Both the position numbers and the translations under genes were made by a program. Shown here piece after piece: positions 9,484-18,875 of a stretch of DNA of 64,000 bases. The notes beneath the pieces were generated by a model that was not told the origin of the DNA, ran no database searches, and was given only the letters and a program-made list of their open reading frames with translations. Position 1 is the stretch's first letter; every line of letters starts with the position of its first letter. The DNA lies in the NCBI GenBank assembly GCA_036677425.1, contig JARFVT010000013.1, forward strand, positions 806,001 through 870,000, written 5' to 3'. Origin of the DNA: JARFVT01 sp036677425. GTDB lineage: Bacteria; Pseudomonadota; Alphaproteobacteria; UBA8366; Aestuariispiraceae.

Positions 9484-11184
9484 TTAACTGCCTGTTTGTT
9501 CTTGATGTAGCCAACCTCGAATTATTGAAACTGCTTCCTCAGGATGCTTATCGACAATTTCTTCAATTTTCTTTAAACTTGATGCTTTAACGCGGCCTTC
9601 AATATGGGCAAGATCAATCATGGATTCAAATTCTTCGTCTTCATCGTTAAATTCACCATCAATCATATCCAGTGAAGATGATTTTGTAGGGTCTCCTGCT
9701 ACGGCGATTACCTGTCCTGATTGATCGGTAATTAATGTGCCATCTTCCATTCCTGCCGCTGCTGCGGCAATTGCATTTGGTGTTGCTTCAAGTAATTTGC
9801 TAATTAATGGTCGCACTATAAGCAATATTACCAACACTGCAAGCATACCTAAAATGAGAGTTTGCGCCAACCATTTAATATCAGATGTGGAAAGGCCAAA
9901 ATATGTGTCTGGTTCATTAATGCTGTTAAGCCCTGTATCAGCAAACCGCATATTGACTATTTCAACAATATCACCGCGGGCTTCATCAAAACCAATAGTT
10001 GATTTTACCAAAATTTGTATTTGTTGCATTTCATCGGCTGTTCGTGGTTGATATTTAAATTCACCATCGCTATTTTCATCTGTTATTTCTAATTTATATG
10101 ATCCATCCACAAGCACAGCAACAGATAAACTATCAACCTTACCTGGTGCCTTTACGGTATTTGTTAATATTTTGGTTATTTCATAATTATTTGTTTCTGT
10201 TGTCGAATTTTCAATCTCATTAGTACCACCAAGCTGTTCTAACCCATCAGGTGAATTGGGTAAGTTATTACCAACGCTGACGGTGCCATTACTGCCATCT
10301 TGGATGGAGCTGTTGGTTTCTTGTGTCGAATTTGAACGTAAAACCTGCCCTTCTGGGTCAAATCTTTCTTCGTTAATAACAGTTCTTGTGAAATCCATGC
10401 TTGCTCTGACTTCAACACGCACCTTACCAATACCAAGTGTTCGTTCCAAAATATTGGCGATACTAGTGCGTAGTTTTTGTTCATAGTTGCTACGCATATC
10501 GGTCATTTCATCGATGCCTTGATTGTCTTCTGATCCACCTTTTGCCAATAATGTTCCACGGTCATCAATTATTGAAATCATCGATGGTTTTAACCTCTCT
10601 ACGGCGGTTGAAACCAAATGTTGGATGGCTAAAATTTGTGCTCTATCAAGGCGTTGCGCACCTTTCATTTTTAAAACTATCGAGGCGCTGGCCTCTTGGG
10701 TTTCTCTGCTAAATAATTCCCGCTTTGGTAAAACTAGATGCACTCTTGTTGATTTTACATTATTAAGTGAAGCAATAGTGCGCGATAATTCGCCTTCTAA
10801 TGCTCTGGTTCGATTTAATTCTTGAATGAAGCTTGAACTGCCTAATGCTTGATCCTTATCAAACAGCTCGTAACCAATTACCGATCCACTAAGCCCAAGC
10901 TCAGCCATCTTTAACCTTATATTGTTAACTCGGCTGGCTGGTACTAATATTTCTTTACCATTTTCTCTAACTTCAAATGGCAATCCTTCAAGGGCAAGTT
11001 GCATTTGAATTTGATTTGAATCCGATGGATCCATATTACCATATAATAATGTCAAATCAGGTGATCCTAACCTTGAGGTTAAGAAAATAAAGAAACCAAG
11101 CAAGGCAACGGTGATGCCAGTTATTGCCGCTAATTTTGCTGGTCCTAAATTGCGAATGACTTGCAGTAAACTTTCCACAGTCAT
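9484..11184 (-). CDS. fliF: FliF, flagellar MS-ring protein
   Basis: MS-ring protein of 566 residues. One membrane helix near residues 18-36 (AITGITVALLGFFIFL) and a second near 430-457 flank a large periplasmic region with YscJ/FliF ring-building motifs (LLYGNMDPSDSNQIQ, RTRALEGELSRTI). The C-terminal tail binds FliG and carries VDKHPEEAVSIIRGWL. First gene of the fliF-fliG-fliH-fliN-motA-flbD run. A GAGAGG site precedes the ATG. No GG-N10-GC element was seen upstream. Confidence 0.96.
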   Translation of the reverse strand: MTVESLLQVIRNLGPAKLAAITGITVALLGFFIFLTSRLGSPDLTLLYGNMDPSDSNQIQMQLALEGLPFEVRENGKEILVPASRVNNIRLKMAELGLSGSVIGYELFDKDQALGSSSFIQELNRTRALEGELSRTIASLNNVKSTRVHLVLPKRELFSRETQEASASIVLKMKGAQRLDRAQILAIQHLVSTAVERLKPSMISIIDDRGTLLAKGGSEDNQGIDEMTDMRSNYEQKLRTSIANILERTLGIGKVRVEVRASMDFTRTVINEERFDPEGQVLRSNSTQETNSSIQDGSNGTVSVGNNLPNSPDGLEQLGGTNEIENSTTETNNYEITKILTNTVKAPGKVDSLSVAVLVDGSYKLEITDENSDGEFKYQPRTADEMQQIQILVKSTIGFDEARGDIVEIVNMRFADTGLNSINEPDTYFGLSTSDIKWLAQTLILGMLAVLVILLIVRPLISKLLEATPNAIAAAAAGMEDGTLITDQSGQVIAVAGDPTKSSSLDMIDGEFNDEDEEFESMIDLAHIEGRVKASSLKKIEEIVDKHPEEAVSIIRGWLHQEQTGS

Positions 11185-11372
11185 GGCCTCTCTTTAAAAA
11201 TTAATAAAATATATTAAAATAATTATTAATGTATGAAATTTCATAATAAAATCTATATTAGTTTTAAATAAAAGTGAATTTAAAAATAAGAAATTATCTG
11301 TGTTTTTAAAATATAATAAAATAAAATAATATATTAGTATATATACAACAAATAAAGCCTAATAGAAATAAC

Positions 11373-11402
11373 AATAAAACCCAGAATAAACTGGGCTTTA
11401 TT
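11373..11402 (-). terminator. Hairpin terminator after flgE
   Basis: A 12-bp stem with one G-T pair (AATAAAGCCCAG with CTGGGTTTTATT on the minus strand) and a 6-base loop lies 40 bp past the flgE stop. T-rich sequence follows. It probably ends the fliK-flgD-flgE transcript before the fliF promoter region. Confidence 0.8.
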
Positions 11403-11441
11403 AATGTTAATTTAATGAATTTTAGTTTAATATTAAATCTA

Positions 11442-12917
11442 TTATCGCTTAACTCTTATTAATTCCTCTAACATTTCGTCGGCGGTTGTGATAATTTTTG
11501 TGCTGGCGGAATATGCCCGTTGTGTTGTTATCATATCGGTAAATTCATCGGCTAAATCAACCGTAGATGATTCGATCGAATTAGGCGTTATTTGACCTGC
11601 ACCACCTTCGCCAGAAACATGCGCCACCGCCGAACCAGATGCATCGGTTTCAATATAGGCATTGCCTGTTTTGGCTTCTAGGGCATTGGGGTTATTGAAA
11701 GTTGTAACTGGAATTTGGTAAAGAAGCCTATGATGACCATTATCAAATTTGGCGGTTACTTCACCAGTTTTTGATATGGATACACCAGTTAAAGAACCAG
11801 ATTGTTTGCCATCTTGGGAATAATTATTTAAAACACTACTGCGGCTATATTGGGTTAGACCCTCGGTGCCACCAATCGTGCCGAAATTAATATCAACCAC
11901 AGTCGCGTCATCAGCATCTGTTCCTGCTACACCAATTACTCCATCATGATCGATCAATACCTGCAATCTACCCGAAGCAGCACCGCCATTAACGCCGATA
12001 CTGCCAGTGCCAAAACCGTTTGTGCTGGCAATGCTTTTTAATGTGCCATTGGCATCAAAAGTTACCTTTCCTAAGGAAACGGGTGCTGCAATTGAACCAG
12101 AACCCGCATCACCCCAAGCAGCATTCTCGGTGGTTACTTCATCATTTGTTATAACACCGTCACCGTTTAAATCGCCAGGAATACCAACAGGAGAGGTAGC
12201 GCTAGTAGCATTTGGATCAATAAATTTACCACTATCAATAATAACACCCACATCCCATTCATTGACATTGGCAGTTTTGGTATAAACAAGGGTTAAGGAT
12301 TTTTGTTTGCCTTGGCGATCAAAAACTTGAATTTCAGTTTTAAATGTAGCGCCTAATTTAGCGTTAGAATTTAAATTGGCGGAAAAATTTATAGCTGAAG
12401 TTGGTTTAGGTACAGCCGATTGCGCCGCCACATTTATACCATTGAATGACGATTGTACATTGGTTGTTTTATAACCATCATTTGTATCATTGCGTTTCCA
12501 GCCCATAAGATAAAATCCAGCCGAATTAACCAAATTACCATCTTTATCTTTTCGAAATTCGCCCGCTCTAGTATAGTGGATTGTGCCGTTTGAATCCCAA
12601 TTATTTGTTACTTTATTTTTAGTAATTGAATCGGTAACGGTAAAAAAACCTGATTGTGAAATGGCGATGTCGGTTGCAACCGATGAGCCTTTTAACAGAC
12701 CTTGCTGATCAATCTCGCGGGCAATATTTGAATTTGTACCGCCAGATGTATAATGCGTATTTGATGATGCAGTCGTAACCAAGGTGGAAAATCGTGGTGA
12801 TGATTTTTTATAACCATTGGTGTTAACATTAGCAATGTTATCAGATATCATTGCCATTGATTGGGTTTGAACGAATAACCCAGATACGCCAGAACGTAAT
12901 GCGCCATATAAACTCAT
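11442..12917 (-). CDS. flgE: FlgE, flagellar hook protein
   Basis: Hook protein of 491 residues. N-terminal rod/hook motif ALRSGVSGLFVQTQSMAMI followed by SDNIANVNTNGYKKS; C-terminal motif NSIESSTVDLADEFTDMITTQRAYSASTK (here given in part) and ending EMLEELIRVKR. The middle hook domain carries a perfect EF-hand-type loop, DLNGDGVITNDE (residues 249-260), unusual for a hook protein. Third gene of fliK-flgD-flgE, 43 bp after flgD, with its own AAGGA site. Confidence 0.96.
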   Translation of the reverse strand: MSLYGALRSGVSGLFVQTQSMAMISDNIANVNTNGYKKSSPRFSTLVTTASSNTHYTSGGTNSNIAREIDQQGLLKGSSVATDIAISQSGFFTVTDSITKNKVTNNWDSNGTIHYTRAGEFRKDKDGNLVNSAGFYLMGWKRNDTNDGYKTTNVQSSFNGINVAAQSAVPKPTSAINFSANLNSNAKLGATFKTEIQVFDRQGKQKSLTLVYTKTANVNEWDVGVIIDSGKFIDPNATSATSPVGIPGDLNGDGVITNDEVTTENAAWGDAGSGSIAAPVSLGKVTFDANGTLKSIASTNGFGTGSIGVNGGAASGRLQVLIDHDGVIGVAGTDADDATVVDINFGTIGGTEGLTQYSRSSVLNNYSQDGKQSGSLTGVSISKTGEVTAKFDNGHHRLLYQIPVTTFNNPNALEAKTGNAYIETDASGSAVAHVSGEGGAGQITPNSIESSTVDLADEFTDMITTQRAYSASTKIITTADEMLEELIRVKR

Positions 12918-12960
12918 CTTACATGTCCTTTATAATTGTTATATTTATTTTATAATTTTT

Positions 12961-13638
12961 TTATGGTTTTGTTTTACTTTCAACAACGGCGGTAACTTTG
13001 CCAATGTCAACTGGGATTCTTCCCATCATAAGGGTAATTTTATTTTCGCCATATTCAACACCAGTAACTTTACCGGTCGTATGGTATTTAATATTACTTA
13101 GTGTCTTATTATTGGCATCTATGCCAGAAATTTTTATGGTATAAACGCCGTCTTTAAATGACCCACCACCAGCTTTTTTACCATCCCATGTATAAACATG
13201 CTCACCTTTAATTGATGATGCCTTGCCAGTATAAACAACTTCACCTTTTTCATTTGATATAGTAAGGATTGACCTCTTTGAATTTGTGGGCAAAATATAA
13301 GAAAATTTTACTTTTTCTCCGCCTTTAAGATAGAATTTATCATTTTCAATCTCAACTGTTTTGCCGATATAGCTAACTGCGCCTGTAACTTCGTTGTTTT
13401 TTTGCAAACCAACCAATTTTTCAAGATGTTTACTTTGTGCAATTGATTGTTCAACATTGGCAAAAGAAACCAATTGATTAGTAAATTCAGCAGATTTAAG
13501 CGGTGACAACGGGTCTTGATTTTTAAGCTGTGTTGTAAGCAATTTTAAAAATGTGCCTAAATCACTTGCTATTTTACTTTTTGCCTTATCAGCTTTAGAT
13601 GATGTTATTGCATTATTTTGAATAGATTCTATTGACAT
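12961..13638 (-). CDS. flgD: FlgD, hook-capping protein
   Basis: Hook assembly scaffold of 225 residues. The N-terminal signature FLKLLTTQLKNQDPLSPL and the following AEFTNQLVSFANVEQ are diagnostic. The C-terminal half has the FlgD Ig/tudor-like pattern (VYTGKASSIKGEHVYTWDGK, DGVYTIKISG). It sits 16 bp after fliK and ahead of flgE, driven by the sigma-54 promoter upstream of fliK. Confidence 0.95.
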   Translation of the reverse strand: MSIESIQNNAITSSKADKAKSKIASDLGTFLKLLTTQLKNQDPLSPLKSAEFTNQLVSFANVEQSIAQSKHLEKLVGLQKNNEVTGAVSYIGKTVEIENDKFYLKGGEKVKFSYILPTNSKRSILTISNEKGEVVYTGKASSIKGEHVYTWDGKKAGGGSFKDGVYTIKISGIDANNKTLSNIKYHTTGKVTGVEYGENKITLMMGRIPVDIGKVTAVVESKTKP

Positions 13639-13654
13639 GATTTATATCCTAATA

Positions 13655-15625
13655 TTAAACTTTAACATTCAAATGACCATCTTGGTCTAATTTTGCATTT
13701 TCGCCTTCTGCTAAAAGCTTGTCGTTTGGCAATTGGCTATCATCAAGGTTAAATTCTTGTTCATCTTGGTTCTTGCCTTTATTGTTATCTGTAAAATCTT
13801 TTGCAAACTCCGCGCCATTTTCATTATTATTTTTCAAATTAAAACTAAGGTTGTTTTGTTCGGTCTCAATGCCAGCATTATTTAATGATTGTATAAGATT
13901 TTTTACATCTGATTTTAACATTTCAAGTGTTTCAGGTCTTTCGACGGTTATTATTGCGCTTAGCCTGCCGTCTTTACCCATTTCCATGGCAATATCAATG
14001 CGGCCTAATTCCTGTGGGCGAAGTTGAATATTTATTCTATCGTTATTAGCGCCAATTGCTCGTTGAATATTAACTGTAACTTGCTGGCTAATTATATGTG
14101 GTGGTATATTTGGCTTTGATGGCATGTTAACCGCCGATGCGCTGGTTGGAACTGCGGTATTTGGTGTCATGCTTCCCAATGCTGATGACATGGGGTCAAA
14201 AGATGCCATTGGCATATTTTCTTTTGGCATCGCAGTTAATATCTGTGCATTCGCGCTGATTTTATTGGCATGAAGCATTTTATTAAAATTAGTATTTTGT
14301 GTTAAATTGATATTACCAGCATTAATTGACTGGTTGTTTTTTCCATTTGACGATTTACCACCAGATTGTGTTGAGTTTTCTGAGCCATCTTTATTTTGGT
14401 CCTTTGTAAAGGCATTATTGCCTTCACCACCGGACTTTATTGTTTCTTTATTGAGCGAAGCGGCAAATTTTGCCTCATTTATTTCTACTGGTTTTTCTGA
14501 TGACTGTGCTGCTACTGCAATATTTGCCGTTAAGATATTTGCAGGTTTTGAACTTATATCATTTGTGGCATCTGAAATATTTGCTTTGATGTTATTTTGC
14601 GAGACAATAGTTGGTTTTATTTTTGATTGGTCATTTATCTCTACAGTTTTTTCAATATTTAATTGGCTAAGATTATTGTTTTTGGCAGAAGAAACAATAT
14701 TAATATTAGCCCCATTTTTACTTGCAGCTGACTTAATTTTTATATCTGTAGCTGTTGCCGTTGTTAAGCTTGTTGCCGCAGTGGTCGCTGTTCTTATTAT
14801 TGGGGTAGCTTCAGTAAGAGAAGCTTTTTCTACTGTTATAGCCGTTACAGCAATAGAAGCTTTTCCTGCTGTTGTAGCCGTTGCAGCAATAGAAGCTTTT
14901 CCTACTGTTGTAGCCGTTGCAACAATAGAAGCTTTTCCTGCTGTTGTAGCCGTTGCAACAAGGGAAGCTTTTCCTGTTATTGTAGCCGTTGCAGCAAGAG
15001 AGGTTTTTCCTGCTGTTGTCGCAAGAGAAGCTTTTTCTACGGCTGTAGCCGTTGCAACAGGGGAAATATTTTCCTGTTTTTGTGGCATTGATTCAGAAAT
15101 GTTGTTTTCTGTTATATTTCCTGCTGGTTTATTTTGTTGTAGTATTTCCTGTTGTTGCTTCGGCTGTGATTGTTGCGTGGTTTGCGTTTTATTATATATT
15201 TTATCATAATTATTCACCGCTGGATTATTTACAGAAGATATCTTGTTATGAATTGGTTGTTTTATTTTATCGTGATAATCATTTAATATAAAATCATCAT
15301 CATCATCTTCTATGTCATTGTTATTGGTTTCTTTATATATATCATAATAGTTTTTTTTATTACTGTCATATTTATCGATATATTTTGTATCAGAATTTAA
15401 TTGTTCTTTAAAATTGAAATCATTTGATTTTTTATCAAAAAGCAAAGGTTTGATGGGGGCAGAAAATGCAACATCAAACGCTTTATCATTCCTAATAAAA
15501 TCGGCAAATATTGCCTTTGCATTGAAATTATCATCTGCATATTGACGATTAACATCTTTTGATGTCGCTTTATTACTATTATAAGCTAAAATGTTATTTA
15601 TAGCTTTATTAATATCTGCACCCAT
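13655..15625 (-). CDS. fliK: FliK, flagellar hook-length control protein
   Basis: Hook-length ruler and export-specificity switch of 656 residues. The C-terminal core is recognisable: QLRPQELGRIDIAMEMGKDG, then MLKSDVKNLIQSLNNAGIE. The long N-terminal part is low in complexity: Asn/Asp-rich, Gln-rich, then about seven 12-residue repeats (TTAGKASLVATA type). The ATG at 15625 is preferred over the one two codons upstream because GAGGT is 6 bases away. First gene of fliK-flgD-flgE. Confidence 0.92.
   Translation of the reverse strand: MGADINKAINNILAYNSNKATSKDVNRQYADDNFNAKAIFADFIRNDKAFDVAFSAPIKPLLFDKKSNDFNFKEQLNSDTKYIDKYDSNKKNYYDIYKETNNNDIEDDDDDFILNDYHDKIKQPIHNKISSVNNPAVNNYDKIYNKTQTTQQSQPKQQQEILQQNKPAGNITENNISESMPQKQENISPVATATAVEKASLATTAGKTSLAATATITGKASLVATATTAGKASIVATATTVGKASIAATATTAGKASIAVTAITVEKASLTEATPIIRTATTAATSLTTATATDIKIKSAASKNGANINIVSSAKNNNLSQLNIEKTVEINDQSKIKPTIVSQNNIKANISDATNDISSKPANILTANIAVAAQSSEKPVEINEAKFAASLNKETIKSGGEGNNAFTKDQNKDGSENSTQSGGKSSNGKNNQSINAGNINLTQNTNFNKMLHANKISANAQILTAMPKENMPMASFDPMSSALGSMTPNTAVPTSASAVNMPSKPNIPPHIISQQVTVNIQRAIGANNDRINIQLRPQELGRIDIAMEMGKDGRLSAIITVERPETLEMLKSDVKNLIQSLNNAGIETEQNNLSFNLKNNNENGAEFAKDFTDNNKGKNQDEQEFNLDDSQLPNDKLLAEGENAKLDQDGHLNVKV
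14804..15058. repeat. 36-bp coding tandem repeat inside fliK
   Basis: About seven degenerate 36-bp units encode 12-residue repeats of the form TTAGKASIVATA in the presumed ruler part of FliK. Unit-to-unit changes are mainly single substitutions. Confidence 0.85.
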
Positions 15626-15640
15626 AATCATACCTCATAT

Positions 15641-15692
15641 TTATATATTAAATAATACTTATATATTAAATACTATTTATATATTAAATACT
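15641..15692. repeat. 18-bp tandem repeat in the fliK leader
   Basis: Three copies of ttatatattaaatactat (first copy diverged) lie between the fliK sigma-54 promoter and its ribosome site, so they would be in the 5' untranslated RNA. Confidence 0.75.
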
Positions 15693-15694
15693 GA

Positions 15695-15710
15695 AGCAAA
15701 TATTAGGCCA
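15695..15710 (-). promoter_or_regulatory. Sigma-54 promoter of fliK-flgD-flgE
   Basis: The minus strand reads TGGCCTAATATTTGCT, with the invariant GG and GC separated by exactly 10 bases. It lies 70 bp before the fliK start. FlbD is the likely activator (inference). Confidence 0.8.
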
Positions 15711-15796
15711 GTTTTTATAATGCAATTTTATTCACAGTATAAAATATAGCAATATATCGAAATAACTTATGACTAGAAGCTATCAATTAACCAATA

Positions 15797-16228
15797 TTAA
15801 ATTGATCTGTTGATGATTGTTTCTGAAGTTGAAATAGGCTTATTCTTTTGAACTGATGAAATTTGTGTAGCTAAAAATTGAGTAAATTCTTTTGAAGGAA
15901 TACGTTGCATAACTTCTTCAGTTTTTTGCACGATAATTTCTAAATATGTATTTTTATCTTCTCTGTCATAACCAATGCGGGCCTTTACACCAACAATCTT
16001 TTGTTCCTCAAATCTTTTTATATTTAAGTCTAAAGTAGATTTTTCTTGACGCCGTGCCGCATCATCATCGCGAACATTGGGCTTTTCAATATCGCTAACT
16101 GCACTTACAACATTATCGGGGGAATTTTGTAAAGTATTAACCGACCCTGTGTTATTCGTTACAGATGTCGCAGCCTGCGTTTGCTGTGCAGACGGCAAAG
16201 ATGGTTGATTTTGAATATGTATTTCCAT
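15797..16228 (-). CDS. flaG: FlaG-like flagellar protein
   Basis: Protein of 143 residues. The C-terminal half shows the FlaG pattern: a basic/charged helix, RIGYDREDKNTYLEIIVQ, then MQRIPSKEFTQFLATQ. The first half is a Gln/Ser/Thr-rich disordered stretch, also usual in the family. FlaG affects filament length or stability; its exact role is unclear. A GGAGGTG site 5 bases before the ATG at 16226-16228 fixes the start, although the frame is open upstream. It is transcribed away from flbT. Confidence 0.72.
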   Translation of the reverse strand: MEIHIQNQPSLPSAQQTQAATSVTNNTGSVNTLQNSPDNVVSAVSDIEKPNVRDDDAARRQEKSTLDLNIKRFEEQKIVGVKARIGYDREDKNTYLEIIVQKTEEVMQRIPSKEFTQFLATQISSVQKNKPISTSETIINRSI

Positions 16229-16466
16229 TATACACCTCCAGAAAGCTTCTGCTTTCATTGATGACAAGGCCCATTACGTTATTCTATATATAATGATTTA
16301 AACGCCCACCGTTATTGTTACATATTTCAATTTTTAATTCAAGGTTGTAATTAATATTTAAAAATTATACATTTAAGCGATTATAAAATATAGTATATTG
16401 ATATTAATTGTAATATATGGCTAAATATGGAAATATTTCATATGAATTTCCAAGGAATCAACATCA

Positions 16467-16880
16467 ATGCCTTTACGCATAAAGCTTCCATCAAAAGAAA
16501 AAATAATAATAAATGGTGCCGTTATTGAAAATGCGGGTGAGGCAACAACGATTATATTACATAATAAAGTTGATATTTTACGCCGTAAAGAAGTAATGAA
16601 GGAAGAAGATGCTTTAACGCCATCACGCCGAATTTATTATACATTGCAATCGGCTTATCTTTTTAAAGATGAGCGCGATAAATATCTGGATATCGCATTT
16701 AATTTTATTAAAGAATATGAAGAGGCGGCCCCTAGCGCTAGTGAATATTGTGATATTATTAAAGGTTTTATTGCCGATGATAATTTTTATGATGCTCTTC
16801 GTAAGACTTCTGAATTAATAACTCATGAGGCAGAGCGTTTAAAAGGGGTTGGCGCATTATCGCCCGATGAAAAAATATAA
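16467..16880 (+). CDS. flbT: FlbT, flagellin mRNA translation regulator
   Basis: FlbT family, 137 residues, full length. Typical phrases are MPLRIKLPSKEKIIINGAVI, then ILRRKEVMKEEDALTPSRRI and YYTLQSAYL. In Caulobacter FlbT binds flagellin mRNA and lowers its stability until the hook is complete. The usual partner flaF and flagellin genes are not in the window. An AAGGAA site precedes the ATG. Divergent from the flaG-like gene, with a 238-bp gap in which no sigma-54 element was found. Confidence 0.93.
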   Translation: MPLRIKLPSKEKIIINGAVIENAGEATTIILHNKVDILRRKEVMKEEDALTPSRRIYYTLQSAYLFKDERDKYLDIAFNFIKEYEEAAPSASEYCDIIKGFIADDNFYDALRKTSELITHEAERLKGVGALSPDEKI

Positions 16881-16992
16881 CATTCTTTAGCTATAGTTAA
16901 AATTTTAACTATTTATAATCCGAAGTAAAAATATAATTGGATTTATTAGAGGTAATACCATCAGAGCTATAAAAATATTTTAAAAATATTCA

Positions 16993-17448
16993 TTATTTAC
17001 TTAGTATTATTGCATAATCATTCACATAGAATTGAGCTAATTTCAGCAACTTTTTTCTTTTACTTTTAGATTTAGTACCCCATACCTCGCCATGATAGGG
17101 GTTCGCAGCTATGGGTTCGCAGCCTACCTTTAAATCGATACCTCTTAAATTTTTAACTTTAAAGCAAACAGAAACAAAATATTCTGGGGTGGCTACATAT
17201 TGACGAGGGTCTATTTTGTCTTTAATCATCAACTGTTCAAGATCAACCGACATTCCCTTGCTGCCACCAGATGAAGGCGCAAATGCGCGTGAAGATAAGC
17301 GATGTTTGCCGCCTTTAATTGGCTCGAGATAATGTTTAGAAATTCTTCGAATAACCAGTGAATCATCATCAATTTCAGGGCTGTTATATGGTTCTACTAT
17401 TTTATTTTTATTATGCAGTGATTGAGATGTCATTATCGCATATAGCAT
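16993..17448 (-). CDS. Unknown protein, third gene of the three-gene cassette
   Basis: Protein of 151 residues (146 if the inner ATG at 17433 is used). Family not recognised. It has a strongly basic composition, a conserved-looking phrase HRLSSRAFAPSSGGSKGMS followed by VDLEQL, a middle FKVKNLRGIDLKVG, and near the end NPYHGEVWG then KSKSKRKKLLKLA. There is no signal peptide or membrane helix. Its start overlaps the end of the WDGYGA gene by 20-37 bp, so the two are surely cotranscribed. A nucleic-acid-binding role is possible from charge alone. Confidence 0.7.
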   Translation of the reverse strand: MLYAIMTSQSLHNKNKIVEPYNSPEIDDDSLVIRRISKHYLEPIKGGKHRLSSRAFAPSSGGSKGMSVDLEQLMIKDKIDPRQYVATPEYFVSVCFKVKNLRGIDLKVGCEPIAANPYHGEVWGTKSKSKRKKLLKLAQFYVNDYAIILSK

Positions 17449-17890
17449 TCAAAATTAATGTCATCCATTTAACGACAATATTAAAATTACTATCCAATTC
17501 AATTTCAATACCTTCTTTGGAATTAGGGTTATAGAATGTTGTGTTAACTTTTCTAGGTGAAACACAATGAAGCTCTATTTCCCAGCCATCAATATGCCAT
17601 TCAACTTGTAAATCGCCATCAACACCAGGGGCAATAAAGGGTGTTGGGAATTCAGTATTATATATTGCCACAAGCATATATTCAACAAAGCGTGCATTTG
17701 TATAATTAACTGGCTGTGCGCCATAACCGTCCCAGTTTGTATCAAGCGCACAAAGTTCATTTAATCTTTGAGATACATTATTGCGCCAATGAAAATTTGG
17801 CTCGCCCTGCACGAAGTAATTATATAGCGGGCGAAAATTATGTATATTTGTATTATTTTGAAATGCGGTTGCTGATTTAGCAAAACTCAT
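17411..17890 (-). CDS. Unknown WDGYGA-motif protein, second gene of the cassette
   Basis: Protein of 159 residues. It shows LDTNWDGYGAQPVNYTNARF, then FIAPGVDGDLQVEWH and GWEIELHC, a pattern I associate with small uncharacterised accessory proteins; no enzymatic motif is visible. The ATG at 17888-17890 overlaps the TGA of the preceding gene as ATGA, with a GGGAGAG site just upstream inside that gene, so it is translationally coupled. An ATG five codons further up is less well placed. Confidence 0.72.
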   Translation of the reverse strand: MSFAKSATAFQNNTNIHNFRPLYNYFVQGEPNFHWRNNVSQRLNELCALDTNWDGYGAQPVNYTNARFVEYMLVAIYNTEFPTPFIAPGVDGDLQVEWHIDGWEIELHCVSPRKVNTTFYNPNSKEGIEIELDSNFNIVVKWMTLILNAICDNDISITA

Positions 17891-18678
17891 ATTATTCTCT
17901 CCCAAATATTATGTGCATCTTTTGTAGTTATTTTTGTAAATTCATTAACTATAATATTGTGATATTCGCTGATAGATGCAAGCGATGATTCGATATTTAC
18001 TTCATTAGGTGCGCCGCTGATACTCAAATCAAGAGCAATGATTTCATGATTATTTTTTAAGCCCGAAGATGCATTAACTTCTAAACGACAATAAGGATCA
18101 TTAAACTTGTCAGCGATAATTCTGGTATAGCTGAACGAAAAATCATTTAATAAATTTTCATCAAAGTTAATTATGTTAAAATATTTATTTGCAGTATTAA
18201 TATCATCAATATGAATATGATTAATATATCTAAGGCTACATTGATTAATAATTAAGCTGGATTGCCCGAAATCTTGTAAAAACTTTTCTAGCATCTCAAG
18301 CATTTTTTTAAATCGAGGCAAGACAATTCCAAAACTAGGGTATTTATGCTTTGAATTGTTACTACGCCAATTATATAATAATCGATCATTTTGAAATTGC
18401 ATCAATTCATCATCAGTTTTATTTTTAAAGCAATATCGGTTATGTCTTGGGCCTTGCATTAAGCCAAATTGGATATTTTGCTGATGCATACGACCAAATG
18501 TAACAAAACTAGGATCTAGCGCTTCGCGTTCTTCAATTATTGGAAATTCATCTTTAAACTTATCCCAAAATTTAGAAACAAATATTTGTTGATATTCAGG
18601 AGCAGGTTCAATTTGAACATCCAGCACCAATTCATAAATTGGCGGTTTTTTATATTGAGGTAAATCTGTTTGTCCCAT
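17887..18678 (-). CDS. TIGR04255-like protein, first gene of the cassette
   Basis: Protein of 263 residues resembling the sporadically distributed TIGR04255 family. It opens with KKPPIYELVLDVQIEP, has LIINQCSLRYINHI in the middle, and ends with EFTKITTKDAHNIWERI (family pattern: Phe/Ile-Thr...His..Trp). The family has no known biochemical role. It is soluble, without signal peptide. The ATG at 18676-18678 is preceded by AGGA; an in-frame TTG lies one codon upstream. It leads the operon with the WDGYGA and 151-aa genes. Confidence 0.7.
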   Translation of the reverse strand: MGQTDLPQYKKPPIYELVLDVQIEPAPEYQQIFVSKFWDKFKDEFPIIEEREALDPSFVTFGRMHQQNIQFGLMQGPRHNRYCFKNKTDDELMQFQNDRLLYNWRSNNSKHKYPSFGIVLPRFKKMLEMLEKFLQDFGQSSLIINQCSLRYINHIHIDDINTANKYFNIINFDENLLNDFSFSYTRIIADKFNDPYCRLEVNASSGLKNNHEIIALDLSISGAPNEVNIESSLASISEYHNIIVNEFTKITTKDAHNIWERII

Positions 18679-18875
18679 CAAAATATTCCTATTAAATCAT
18701 AAATGATTATATCGTTTGTAAGTTTTTAGTAAAGCAAAAACCATGCCTTAATGCTAGGTAGTGATAAATATATCCATGATCGTAAATAAATATATTCATA
18801 TATATTTTATCAAATAGGCTTCATATAGTAATATATAATTTGATTCTACAGATATATTAAAATAAATCTTTATTT

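Noticed and set aside
14307..15209. Long open frame of 300 codons on the plus strand
   Set aside because: It is antisense to the repeat region of fliK; its hydrophobic Val/Ala/Phe composition mirrors the Ala/Thr/Lys repeats. No ribosome site and no family match.
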